Positions 27,501-37,400 of a stretch of 64,000 nucleotides of DNA are shown piece by piece. Location of the stretch: assembly GCA_009778065.1 (NCBI GenBank), contig WRKM01000006.1, forward strand, positions 43,085 through 107,084, read 5' to 3'. Numbering within the stretch: the first letter of the stretch is position 1; the number at the start of each line of letters is the position of its first letter. The stretch is from Oscillospiraceae bacterium (GTDB lineage Bacteria; Bacillota; Clostridia; Oscillospirales; Ruminococcaceae). The translations under genes and the position numbers were made by a program. Under the pieces are notes generated by a model. The model saw only the letters and a program-made list of their open reading frames with translations. It ran no database searches and had not been told where the DNA came from.

Positions 27501-27620
27501 GAGTGCGTTAATTTTCTTGACGATTTACGTGCTGTTCCGGGTACGGAGGAGCTTACGGGTTATATAGAGGACTATGACTTTGAATCTGCCGCTCTTATTC
27601 TGAAAGAGATAAAAAGATAG
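24564..27620 (+). CDS. cytoplasmic hybrid histidine kinase REC-PAS-GAF-HisKA-HATPase-REC-HPt
   Basis: A 1018-residue soluble phosphorelay kinase without membrane segments. Domain order: receiver (5-125, phospho-Asp in ILLDIVMP), PAS_3-type PAS with PAC (about 145-270), GAF (about 285-445), dimerisation domain with phospho-His 473 (MSHEIRTPMNG), ATPase (N box NLLSNAVKFT, DDGIGM, GTGLGL), second receiver (FMDMFMPVMDG) and HPt with His 891 (AHGLKGNAG). A conserved helical tail follows HPt (ELFDKLEPLLDNLNPEC...). It heads a six-gene run on the plus strand with 14-62 base gaps. The first receiver suggests that it takes input from another kinase as well as from ligands. Confidence 0.94.
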   Translation: MLQPVKNSVLVIDDQVLSDKMLTNILSPEYIVYTANNGKDGIESAEKYLPDVILLDIVMPEMDGYEVIQRLKNSEKTRNIPIIFLTGLSNFIEEEKGFALGAADYISKPFSAAIVKLRVQNQLKILKQQRIADYELMNYKLAGEAMKIALWRMDVLTPVMVSPEDKNIWTWSQEVRNMLGFTDENDFPDTIEAFLARMHPEDSEKAIAAFASHFNDRSGNTPYDIEYRLRHKNGEYRYFDGFGTALRDSEGFPLRVSGAMRDITEKKQMEKMLGRQNNLLRAVNLTASVLLTAKDDEAFKASLSNGMEIIGRSLDMDCVEIWQNEIIDGKTHAVLKHYWLSEVGKKIKSTVLVPSFAYDITPEWESRLSQGEYIQGAISELSREDREFLNIFKVKTVLVIPIFVHDRFWGFCCIDDCRNFRTVADDEISILCSVCYMMVNAINQRTLSEAMRRAEIAEARDKAKSQFLATMSHEIRTPMNGIMGFAELALDTPDNDLHQVRDYISRIKESTKWLLNIINDILDISKIESGKMELKYLPFDLHDVISRCESIIMPTAKEKGLSFIVETEPLSGKKAIGDPVRLYQTLINLLSNAVKFTDSGMVKLSVAIRNIEEDKVWVFFEVKDDGIGMNREQIEKVFAPFIQADSGTTRNYGGTGLGLAITKSIVELMGGTLSVESTLGAGSVFSFEVLFDTIETSDIPNEPSKFDLMEKPLFNGLVLVCDDNVMNRQVISEHLATVGLRTAVAENGQKGVTMVTKRIEEGESPYDLIFMDMFMPVMDGIEAASKIAELDTGTPIVAMTANVMASDLENYRKHGMPDYVAKPFTSKELWRILLKYLSPLKIGDNDRHESDNVELQRKLRLSFIKNNLSKYDEICDALKTGDIEAAHRLAHGLKGNAGQIGKKELQKAAEKIEFLIKDNLLPIPKTALNVLNAELKAVLEELRPLLDEIAAHNKPLSLNAEQIAELFDKLEPLLDNLNPECVNFLDDLRAVPGTEELTGYIEDYDFESAALILKEIKR

Positions 27621-27659
27621 ATTTAACATTACCCGTATAAAAAATGTTGGAGGTAAAAA

Positions 27660-30600
27660 ATGAACCGCAAGTCGATATGCGCGTTACTTTCCGCGGCATT
27701 GTTTTTCCTCGCTCTCGCCGGGTGCGGCGATGTCCCCGAAAACAAAGCTGACTCCGCCTCTCCCGCTTTTACCTCATACCTCGATATAAAGGGTGTGACT
27801 GAAGCCGAAATAGCCGCGATAGAAGCGTTAAAAAACAACCCCGATTATGAATACTTTGTTTACGGCATGACGGCAAGCACCGAAATGTTTATTAACGAGT
27901 ACGAAGAGATAAAGGGGTTTTCCGCTCTTTTCTGCGAGTGGCTGACTGAATTGTTCGGTATACAGTTTAAACCGGAAATTCATCAGTGGGACGACCTTAT
28001 TGAGGGACTTAAAAACGGTGATATTCATTTTACGGGCGAGATGACCCCAACCGAAAAGCGGCTCGAAGAGTATTATATGACCGACAGTATCGCGGAACGC
28101 ACTATTTCTTTTTTCCGCTTAGAAGACAGTCCGCCTTTTTCGGAGATTTCTCTTTCGGGTCCGTTAAAATATGCTTTTTTAGAGGGTTCTGTCACGTTAG
28201 AAAGTATTGAGAGTTCTCTTGAAAACGCGGGAGATTATGAGTTGGTTTTTGTTCATGGTTCAAATCATGCTTATGAGATGATGAAAAGCGGAGAGGCAGA
28301 TGCTTATTTCACGGAAAACACTGTTAAAGCCGCATTTGACGGCTTCGGCGATGTTGTGATGAGTTCGTTTTTCCCGCCTTGCTTCAGCCCCGTATCGCTG
28401 ACCACCCGCAATTCGGAGTTAAAGCCGATAATAGATATTGTTCAAAAGGCTCTTGACGACGGTGCGATAAGCTACTTGGCTGACCTCTACAGTCTCGGAG
28501 AGCGTGATTATACACAAAACGCACTACTCTCAAAACTGACCCCGACTGAACGCGCCTACATACGCGAAACCCCTGTTGTAAAATATGTCACCCAATATAA
28601 TAATTATCCCATGAGCTTTTATAACGAAAACGATAAGGAGTGGCAGGGGATTGCATTTTCCCTGCTTGAAGAAATCAGCTTACTGACAGGGCTTTCTTTT
28701 GAACTCGCTCACGAGGATGAGTTTGTGAGATGGCCTGATTTGCTCGAAATGGTAGAAAACCGTGATGCCTCGTTTGTAACAGAGCTGATTCGCACGGAGG
28801 AACGTATAGGACGTTTTATTTGGCTTGATACCACGCTTGCCACCGAGTATTTGACACTCGTTTCCCCGCAGGAAAAGCGTAATATAAATCTCAACGAGGT
28901 CAAGCTTTACAGGGTGGGCGTAGTCATAAATACTGCTCAAACAGAAGCGTTTTACCGTTGGTTTCCCGACCATGATAAAATAGAAGAATACAATGACACG
29001 AGAGAAGCTTTAATCGGCATGAGAAATGGCGAGGTAGATTTAGTAATGTCGAGTACCAGCAACCTGCTCGTCATGACGAACTATCTGGAACTTACAGGGT
29101 TTAAGGCAAATATAGTATTCGATGACACTATCCAAGAATCCACAATCGGTTTTAACACAGATGAGGTGGTCTTACGTTCAATCATAGATAAAACGCTCAG
29201 CGTGATTGATATAAAATCAATACAGGACGAATGGAAAAACAGGTCGTTTGACTATCGTTATCAGTTGTTAGAGGCACAACGTCCTTGGATAATCGGCGCA
29301 TTTGTTTTGTTCTTATTTATTATCGTTTTTCTTACGGTATTTTATATAATAAACATACGTAAAAACAAGACGATTGCCGTTCAGAATGTTATGGCACGTC
29401 AGTACGAATACGCAAATAAAATGAGCAGCGTACTGACAAGTATCACAAAATCTCCGACTATTTCCGCGGGGGTCTTAAAGGACGCCGCCGATATAATCGT
29501 GCGTGAAGGGTGTCATGCTTTGAATGTAAGCCGTGTCGGAGTCTGGAATCTGTCGAGAAACGGAGACGCACTCATCAGTGTTTCCTGCTACAATTCTCAA
29601 AGCGGTGAATATACTCTTCAAAAAGATTTTAATCTTTTAAATAATATAGAATTTACAAGGCTTTTTGAATCCGAGCGGATTATTGTTACAAACAATGTCA
29701 GAACTTCAGAGGTTTGGGCTGATATTGTTGACGACTATGAGCCTAAATTGTGTGCGCTTATGGATATTCCCATACGTGTTGACGGCGAGGCGGCGGGGGC
29801 GGTTTGTATTGAACAAGACCGCTCGGAGGCTTTCCCCGAAGAGCGTATATGGACGATAGAAGAACAAAGCTTCGCATCTTCTTTAGCTGATTTAATGGCT
29901 TTAGCTGTTTCGGGCGTTAACAGGCGAGAAGCACGCGATGCCGCAATAACCGCAAATAAAGCTAAATCTGAGTTTTTGGCGGTAATGAGCCACGAGATAA
30001 GAACACCGATGAACAGCATCATGGGCTTCGCCGAGCTTGCACTTGATACAGGGAATAACCTTGTTGAACCCCGGTCAAAGGAATATCTGCATAAAATAAA
30101 AGACAGCACAAAATGGTTGTTAAATATTATAAATGATATTTTAGACATTTCTAAAATAGAATCCGGAAAAATAGAGCTTGAAAAAACTCCCTTTGACCTT
30201 GGAGAGGTGGTTTCACGCTGTCAGTCCGTTATACTTCCTCTAACAAAGGAAAAAATGCTTGAGCTTAGGATTAATGCGGAATCCATGGGCGGAAAAAAAC
30301 TTATCGGTGATGCGGTAAGGCTTTATCAAGTGCTTACGAATCTTTTATCTAACGCCGTAAAATTTACCGATAAGGGATTTATAGACCTTTCTCTGACTGT
30401 GAAAAATCTAAGCGAGAATAAAACAGCGGTACATTTCGAGGTAAAAGACAGTGGTATAGGAATGACTCCGGAGCAGATTAAAAAGGTGTTTGAACCGTTT
30501 ATACAGGCTGATTCAAGCACCACGCGCAACTATGGCGGTACAGGACTTGGTTTGTCTATAGTAAAAAGCATGGTAGAACTCATGGGCGGAGAATTAAAAC

Positions 30601-31658
30601 CGGAAAGCGTCCTCGGTAGGGGAAGCACATTTGGTTTTGAGCTTGTATTTGATACCGTTGATAGCATCGGTGAAGCAACTGATAAGGAAAAACAAATTAA
30701 ACTTGAAAAACCGTATTTTGACGGTTTGGTTTTAATCTGCGATGATAATATTATGAATCAGGAGGTTATCAGCGGGCATCTCGCGCAGGTCGGACTGAGG
30801 ACGGAGACAGCAGATAACGGAAGAATGAGTATTGAAATGGCTATAGGACGCAGACAAAGAGGCGAGCGTCCTTATGACCTGATTTTCATGGATATGTTTA
30901 TGCCCATCATGGATGGTATGGAAGCCGCAACGGAAATAGCAAAGCTGAATATCGGAAGTCCCATAGTTGCAATGACGGCTAACGTAATGCCGGGCGAGTT
31001 GGAAAAATACAGGAGACTCGGTATGCCCGATTGTTTGGGAAAACCTTTCACATCGCAAGAGCTTTGGCGTATACTGCTGAAACACCTCACGCCTATATAC
31101 GTTTTGAGTACAGATGATAGCGGGTATAACGATACACTGCAAAAAAAGCTTAAAATAAATTTCATTAAAAGTAACCATAACAAGTACGCCGAAATCATCG
31201 CCGCCTTAAGCGCAAACGATATAAAACATGCCCACAGATTAACCCATACTCTAAAGGGTAATGCAGGTCATATAGGCGAACAGAAATTGCAAAAAACAGC
31301 AGAAGAAATCGAAAAGATGTTAAAAAATGAAATTCTGCCCATACCCGAAGAAAAGATGAAAATACTCGAATCTGAGCTAATCGCAGTATACGAAAGGCTC
31401 AGCCCCCTTCTCGAAGAATCGGAAACCCGAGAGAAAAGCTCTCCCCCGAACGACGAACAGAGGCTCGCTCTATTTGAGAAATTAGAAACTATGCTCGACA
31501 ATATAAATCCCGAATGTGCAAATCTTCTCGACGAAATAAACACCGTACCGGGTTCAGAAGAACTCGCGCATTATGTAGAGGATTATGATTTTGCGTCTGC
31601 GGCAAAAGCTCTCACCAAACTGAGGAGCAAATTTGAACAAGACTTGACGCCGCCTTAG
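27660..31658 (+). CDS. lipidated hybrid kinase with two SBP_bac_3 sensors
   Basis: A 1332-residue EvgS-like sensor kinase. The N terminus is a lipoprotein signal (LLSAALFFLALAGCGD), so the protein is probably lipidated outside and also spans the membrane at about residues 543-563. Two tandem periplasmic-binding-protein type 3 domains (about 50-275 and 300-535) form the sensor. They are followed by GAF (about 590-755), phospho-His 778 (MSHEIRTPMNS), ATPase (DSGIGM, GTGLGL), receiver (FMDMFMPIMDG) and HPt with His 1196 (THTLKGNAG), plus the conserved tail. The sensor type suggests an amino acid or other small polar ligand. It shares its catalytic core closely with its two kinase neighbours, pointing to gene duplication. 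Confidence 0.93.
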   Translation: MNRKSICALLSAALFFLALAGCGDVPENKADSASPAFTSYLDIKGVTEAEIAAIEALKNNPDYEYFVYGMTASTEMFINEYEEIKGFSALFCEWLTELFGIQFKPEIHQWDDLIEGLKNGDIHFTGEMTPTEKRLEEYYMTDSIAERTISFFRLEDSPPFSEISLSGPLKYAFLEGSVTLESIESSLENAGDYELVFVHGSNHAYEMMKSGEADAYFTENTVKAAFDGFGDVVMSSFFPPCFSPVSLTTRNSELKPIIDIVQKALDDGAISYLADLYSLGERDYTQNALLSKLTPTERAYIRETPVVKYVTQYNNYPMSFYNENDKEWQGIAFSLLEEISLLTGLSFELAHEDEFVRWPDLLEMVENRDASFVTELIRTEERIGRFIWLDTTLATEYLTLVSPQEKRNINLNEVKLYRVGVVINTAQTEAFYRWFPDHDKIEEYNDTREALIGMRNGEVDLVMSSTSNLLVMTNYLELTGFKANIVFDDTIQESTIGFNTDEVVLRSIIDKTLSVIDIKSIQDEWKNRSFDYRYQLLEAQRPWIIGAFVLFLFIIVFLTVFYIINIRKNKTIAVQNVMARQYEYANKMSSVLTSITKSPTISAGVLKDAADIIVREGCHALNVSRVGVWNLSRNGDALISVSCYNSQSGEYTLQKDFNLLNNIEFTRLFESERIIVTNNVRTSEVWADIVDDYEPKLCALMDIPIRVDGEAAGAVCIEQDRSEAFPEERIWTIEEQSFASSLADLMALAVSGVNRREARDAAITANKAKSEFLAVMSHEIRTPMNSIMGFAELALDTGNNLVEPRSKEYLHKIKDSTKWLLNIINDILDISKIESGKIELEKTPFDLGEVVSRCQSVILPLTKEKMLELRINAESMGGKKLIGDAVRLYQVLTNLLSNAVKFTDKGFIDLSLTVKNLSENKTAVHFEVKDSGIGMTPEQIKKVFEPFIQADSSTTRNYGGTGLGLSIVKSMVELMGGELKPESVLGRGSTFGFELVFDTVDSIGEATDKEKQIKLEKPYFDGLVLICDDNIMNQEVISGHLAQVGLRTETADNGRMSIEMAIGRRQRGERPYDLIFMDMFMPIMDGMEAATEIAKLNIGSPIVAMTANVMPGELEKYRRLGMPDCLGKPFTSQELWRILLKHLTPIYVLSTDDSGYNDTLQKKLKINFIKSNHNKYAEIIAALSANDIKHAHRLTHTLKGNAGHIGEQKLQKTAEEIEKMLKNEILPIPEEKMKILESELIAVYERLSPLLEESETREKSSPPNDEQRLALFEKLETMLDNINPECANLLDEINTVPGSEELAHYVEDYDFASAAKALTKLRSKFEQDLTPP

Positions 31659-31720
31659 AAAAATAAAGTCCGCGGTGTCAATTTTCGGTTATCTGATAAA
31701 AGTAAAAAAGAACGGAGAAT

Positions 31721-34459
31721 ATGATGAGGATTCATAAAAAGATAATTACTCTTCTTTCCGCCATGATTTTTGTCGTTTCTCTTGTACTTGCGCTTTTTAT
31801 GTTTTTGAGCATAAACGAAATGCAGAGCCACGGTTCTAAAATGTCCGAAAGGTTAGAGCTTAACGCCGAAGAAAATGTAAGGCGCGAACTGCAAAATCTC
31901 GTCAATAATATCAGTAGCTACATCTTATCTTTAGAAGAAGAAATTGATAGGAGTATGCTTAATGCGGCACGGGTTCTTTATGAACTTGACAGATTATCAG
32001 AGGGTTCGCTTACTTCAGAGGATTTGGAAAGAATCCGCCGGGATACCGGTATGTCCGACCTTTATCTCGGTGATGCGAACGGTGTTTTTACGCTGAGTAC
32101 CGAGTCTGCGGCTTTGGGTCTCTCTCTTTTTGACATTTGGGATGGATACCGCGCATTAGTCACGGGTGAAAGTGATTATATCCCATCGGATTTAAAAATA
32201 AAAGCAGAAACAGGAGAAATTTTTAAGTTTACCGCTATACCGCGCGCAGATAACCGAGGCGTTTTAGAATCCGCGCTTGACGCCGGCGCTGTCGAGGAAT
32301 ATCTGCAAAGTTTTATTAACGACAACAAAAGTATACGCTTTATGAACTTGTTTGATATAGACTTGATGACGCTGACAGACAACAATGCCGAGGGTGTGAG
32401 TTCCATATACACAAAAGGTATTTATGTCAGCCCCGGAGTTACTGAAATTGACGATTTATTTAAGAACTCGGCAGAAACGAAAATTTTCATGGACAGGCAA
32501 AACGCACAGGTTTATTCCCCTGTGATAAGCGATGGCAGAGTTCGATATGTGCTTTTTATCGAACTGGATACAGAGAACTATTTTGCAATGCAGGAGCTTA
32601 TAGAAGAATCAATCGGAGACCTTGTTCGGAAAAGTATAAATTTCAGTATCATTTCCTTGGGTACGGTTTTTATTATCCTATTGCTCTTTACGGTTTTCAT
32701 ATCTATTGTAATAATAAGATTAGTAAGGCGGTTAGAGGAGGCTGTGCTTTCTGCCGAAGCCGCCAATAAATCTAAATCGGTTTTTCTGTCAACCATGAGC
32801 CACGAAATCCGTACACCTATGAACAGTATAATAGGCTTTGCCGAACTTGCGTTAGAAGTGCCATCGAGCGGTATGACGCCGAAAATAAAAGAGTATTTAA
32901 CCAGAATAAAAGACAGTACCGCCTGGCTTTTAAATATAATAAACGATATTTTAGACATCTCAAAAATTGAAGCAGGGAAAATAGAACTCGAAAAAGTCCC
33001 CTTTAACCTCAGTGATATTTTTTTGCGCTGTCAATCGGTCGCTCTGCCATCCGCAAAGGATAAGGGACTCGACCTTTGGGTTTATTCCGAGCCGCACAGC
33101 GGCAAAAAACTACTCGGAGACCCTGTAAGACTGTATCAGGCTCTTATGAATCTTTTATCTAACGCAGTAAAGTTTACCGATGAGGGGATTATAAAATTTT
33201 CGTCGTCGATAAAGAGTATAAAGAACGGTCGTGCGGTCGTTTATTTCGAGGTAAAAGACAGCGGAATAGGTATGACGGCTGAGCAGACAGAAAAAATATT
33301 TGAACCGTTTATGCAGGCTGATTCGAGTACTACCCGCGATTATGGCGGTACGGGTTTAGGTCTGTCAATCGTTAAGAGCATAGTGGAAATGATGGGCGGC
33401 GTATTAATGGTAGAAAGCGTCTTCGGCGAGGGAAGTTCATTCAGTTTTGAGCTTGCGTTTGATACAATTAATAATGACGGTGAATTAAAAAGTAAAACCG
33501 AAAACACAGGTTACGGCAGAATTAAAAAGCCTTATTTTAACGGATTAGTTCTTATATGTGACGATAATTCCATGAACAGGGAGGTTATATGCGAGCATCT
33601 CGCACGTGTGGGTCTTGAAACCGTTACAGCCGAGAATGGCGAGGAAGGTGTAAGTGCAGTAAAAGAGCGTATTCAAGCGGGCAAAAAGCCCTTCGATTTA
33701 ATCTTCATGGATATGTTTATGCCTGTGATGGACGGAATCGAAGCCGCATCAAAAATTACGCAGTTGGGTACAGATGTTCCTATTATCGCCATGACTGCCA
33801 ACGTGATGTCCGGAGAAATCGAAAAATACAAAAAGCACGGTATGAAAGAATGTTTAGGTAAACCGTTCACCACGAAAGAATTATGGCATACTTTACTTAA
33901 ATACCTTACGCCGGTTAAAGAATCGAACGTCCCCGCCGAGAAAACAGACAATGCGGAATTACAGAAAAAGCTGAAGATTAATTTTTACAGAAACAATCAA
34001 AGTAAATTAGACGATATTATTGAGGCTATAAGTAAAGGTGATATAAAAACAGCACACAGATTAGCTCATACGCTCAAAGGTAATGCGGCTCAAATAGGCA
34101 GAATCGGGTTACAAAGTGTGGCGGGAGAGATTGAAATACTGCTTAAAAGTAAAAAAATCCCCCTGCCGGAAGATAAAATGAACCTGTTGAAAATCGAGTT
34201 AGAAGCCACTCTCAGCGAGTGTAAAGGGCTGTATGACGAAAATACCGGGCATAAAAAGAACGAACCCCTGACCCCCGAAAAGACGGCGGAATTATTAAAT
34301 AAGTTAGAGCCTATGCTTGAAAAATTGAATCCGGAATGTGTAAATTTGTTAAGTGAAATACGCGCTGTTCCCGGAGCGGAAAAACTCACAAAGTATATCG
34401 AGGAATATGATTTTATATCTGCCGCCGAGGCTCTCGATGAATTAAAAGCTAAAGAATAA
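31721..34459 (+). CDS. membrane hybrid kinase with extracellular sensor
   Basis: A 912-residue kinase. Membrane helices at about residues 9-30 and 307-332 bracket an extracellular sensor of about 275 residues (probably Cache-like, a judgement from size and placement). Then come phospho-His 361 (MSHEIRTPMNS), ATPase (NLLSNAVKFT, DSGIGM, GTGLGL), receiver (FMDMFMPVMDG), HPt His 783 (AHTLKGNAA) and the conserved tail. There is no clear HAMP domain, the second helix running straight into a short coiled coil. A second ATG three bases on (31724) is better spaced from GGAG, so the true start may be there. Confidence 0.93.
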   Translation: MMRIHKKIITLLSAMIFVVSLVLALFMFLSINEMQSHGSKMSERLELNAEENVRRELQNLVNNISSYILSLEEEIDRSMLNAARVLYELDRLSEGSLTSEDLERIRRDTGMSDLYLGDANGVFTLSTESAALGLSLFDIWDGYRALVTGESDYIPSDLKIKAETGEIFKFTAIPRADNRGVLESALDAGAVEEYLQSFINDNKSIRFMNLFDIDLMTLTDNNAEGVSSIYTKGIYVSPGVTEIDDLFKNSAETKIFMDRQNAQVYSPVISDGRVRYVLFIELDTENYFAMQELIEESIGDLVRKSINFSIISLGTVFIILLLFTVFISIVIIRLVRRLEEAVLSAEAANKSKSVFLSTMSHEIRTPMNSIIGFAELALEVPSSGMTPKIKEYLTRIKDSTAWLLNIINDILDISKIEAGKIELEKVPFNLSDIFLRCQSVALPSAKDKGLDLWVYSEPHSGKKLLGDPVRLYQALMNLLSNAVKFTDEGIIKFSSSIKSIKNGRAVVYFEVKDSGIGMTAEQTEKIFEPFMQADSSTTRDYGGTGLGLSIVKSIVEMMGGVLMVESVFGEGSSFSFELAFDTINNDGELKSKTENTGYGRIKKPYFNGLVLICDDNSMNREVICEHLARVGLETVTAENGEEGVSAVKERIQAGKKPFDLIFMDMFMPVMDGIEAASKITQLGTDVPIIAMTANVMSGEIEKYKKHGMKECLGKPFTTKELWHTLLKYLTPVKESNVPAEKTDNAELQKKLKINFYRNNQSKLDDIIEAISKGDIKTAHRLAHTLKGNAAQIGRIGLQSVAGEIEILLKSKKIPLPEDKMNLLKIELEATLSECKGLYDENTGHKKNEPLTPEKTAELLNKLEPMLEKLNPECVNLLSEIRAVPGAEKLTKYIEEYDFISAAEALDELKAKE

Positions 34460-34490
34460 ACATTAAAACGAATATAAGGGAGGAAAAATC

Positions 34491-37400
34491 ATGCTCGCAA
34501 CTCAAAAAAACAAAGTACTCATAGTCGATGATGAAACATCGAACATTATCGCGCTGACCCACATACTGCAACCGGATTATAATATTTATGCGGTGAAAAA
34601 CGGGGTAGCCGCCATAGAGGCGGCGAAAAAACATCAGCCTGATGTCATTTTACTCGATATAATTATGCCTGAAATGGACGGATATATGGTTATTTCCGCT
34701 CTTAAAGAATATGAAATGACGCGTAATATTCCCGTTATATTTATATCGGGACTAAGCGATGACGACGATAAAGAAAGAGGGCTGGCTTTGGGTGCGGCGG
34801 ATTATTTAACAAAGCCGTTTTCGACAGCTTTAGTAAAGCTCAGAGTGTCGAATCAGGTAAAACTTATTGAACAATTCCGCACGAACGAATATGATATAAT
34901 GAAATATAAGCTGTCAAACGATGCTCTGAATATTGCATTATGGGATATGGATGTCGTGAGCAGTGAACCTGTAAACCCTCAAAATATATTCAAATGGTCT
35001 GCGGAATTTCGTCATATGCTCGGCTTTTCCGATGAGTCTGATTTTCCTAATATATTACAAAGCTGGAGCGAACGTCTGCATCCCGATGATTATGAAAAGA
35101 CGCTTAACGCTTTTGAGGCTCATTTAACTGATTATACGGGTCAAATACCGTATGATGTTGAGAGCCGCATAAAAATGAAAACAGGCGAATATCGGCATTT
35201 TCGCGCACTCGGAACTACCCACAGGGATAACAAGGGTACTCCCATCAGGACGGCGGGTGCGTTAATGGATATAACCGAGAAAAAGCAAATGGAACGAGAG
35301 ATAGCCGACAATATGGCGAAAATCGAGAAAAACGCCCACTGGTATAAATCTATTCTCGATGCGATTCCTTTGCCTGTTACCGTCACCGACGCCGATATGA
35401 ATTGGACTTTTGTCAATAAAGCAGTTGAAGATTTTTTGAACATGCGGTTTGAGGACATGCTCGGCAAGCCATGCAGTAACTGGGCGTCTGAAATCTGCGG
35501 TACCGATAAATGCGGAGTAGCTTGTGCAAAACGCGGTTTAAGACGCACCTTCTTTAATCGCGATGAATCCTCCTATCAGATAGACGTCGAGGTTCTGCAC
35601 GACATAGAGGGAACAGTCGCCGGTTTTATCGAAGTCGTACAGGATATAACAAATATTCAGCAGTTAGCAAAAGAACGCGCAGAGGTCGAAATGACCAGTC
35701 AGGCTAAATCGGCATTTTTAGCCAACATGAGTCACGAAATACGCACACCCATGAACGCTATTTTGGGTATTACCGAAATCCTCATGCAGGACGAGACACT
35801 TCCCGACGGAACTGTGGAGGGTTTAGGTAAAATCTATAATTCATGCGACCTGCTTCTCGGTATCATTAACGATATTTTAGATTTCTCAAAAATAGAGGCA
35901 AATAAGTTAGATATTATCGCCGCCGAGTATAACACTGCGGGACTGATTAACGACTCCATAAATCTGAACATAATGCGTATAGGCGAGAAACAAATTAAAT
36001 TTGAGGTTGAAGTCGATGAGAATATCCCCTCAAAGCTGATAGGCGACGAGCTTCGTATAAAACAAATATTAAACAATCTTCTGTCAAACGCATTTAAGTA
36101 TACCGATAAAGGCATGGTTTCGCTGACAGCTTTTTCGGAAACAGGAGCAAAGCGCGAAAACGGCGAGGAGGATATAATACTTGTCATAAGCGTTCAGGAC
36201 ACCGGACACGGTATGACCGAAGCGCAGGTCGACAAGTTGTTTGACGAGTACTCCCGTTTTAATCAAGACGCAGGACATACAATCGAGGGAACAGGACTGG
36301 GGCTGTCGATTACACAGCGGCTAATAAACCTAATGGGCGGTGAAATACACGTACAGAGCCGTCCGGGCGAGGGTTCAATATTTACCGTTCGGCTTCCGCA
36401 GATAAAAACAGACGATGAGGTTTTAGGTAAAGAGGTATCCGAAAATCTGCGTGAATTTCGTCTGCATTATATACCGAGCGGTAAGAAATCACGTATAGTA
36501 CGTCATTCTATGTCTTACGGGAGTGTTTTGGTTGTTGACGATGTTCAAACCAACCTATATGTGGCAGAGGGGCTTATGAAGCCCTACGGAATGAAAATTG
36601 AAACTGCGGGCAGCGGATTTGAAGCCATCGAAAAAATTAAAAACGGTAACGTGTATGATATTGTGTTTATGGACCACATGATGCCTATTATGGATGGTAT
36701 AGAAACAACTAAAAAACTGCGCGAATACGGGTATGCACACCCCATTATCGCCCTGACTGCCAACGCTGTCGCGGGGCAGGCTGAAATATTTTCACAAAAC
36801 GGATTTGACGAGTTTATTTCAAAGCCTATCGACACCCGCCGTTTAAACGCTTTGTTAAATAAGTTTATCCGTGATAAACAACCGCCGGAGGTCATAGAAG
36901 CCGAGCTTTTAAAGAACGCATCCGATGAAGCGAAAAAGAACACCGAAAGTAGCGGAACCGATTTATTACTGCTCGAATCCTTTATTAAAGACGCACATAA
37001 AGCTGTAACGGTATTAGATGAATTATGCAGAACGAAAGATTTTGAAAAAGAAAGTAACCTGCGTACTTTTACGATTACCGTTCACGGTATAAAAAGCGCG
37101 CTCGCTAACATAGGAGAAGCAGAACTTTCAAAATCAGCGTTTGAGTTAGAACGGGCAGGACGAGAAAGTAATATAGAATTAATTAAAACCGCCGCTCCTG
37201 AACTGCTTAAAAAACTGCACACTCTAATCAAAAAGCTTGAAAAGAATCAAACAACAGAACACGGTGATACCGATTATAACATTGAAGAACTGCTCGGAAA
37301 ATTATCGGCTGTGCGTGACGCCTGTGCGGATTATAACAGAAAAGATGCTTTGGACGCTATCGGAAAGATAGAAAAATGCTCAAAGCAGACGAAAACGGTC

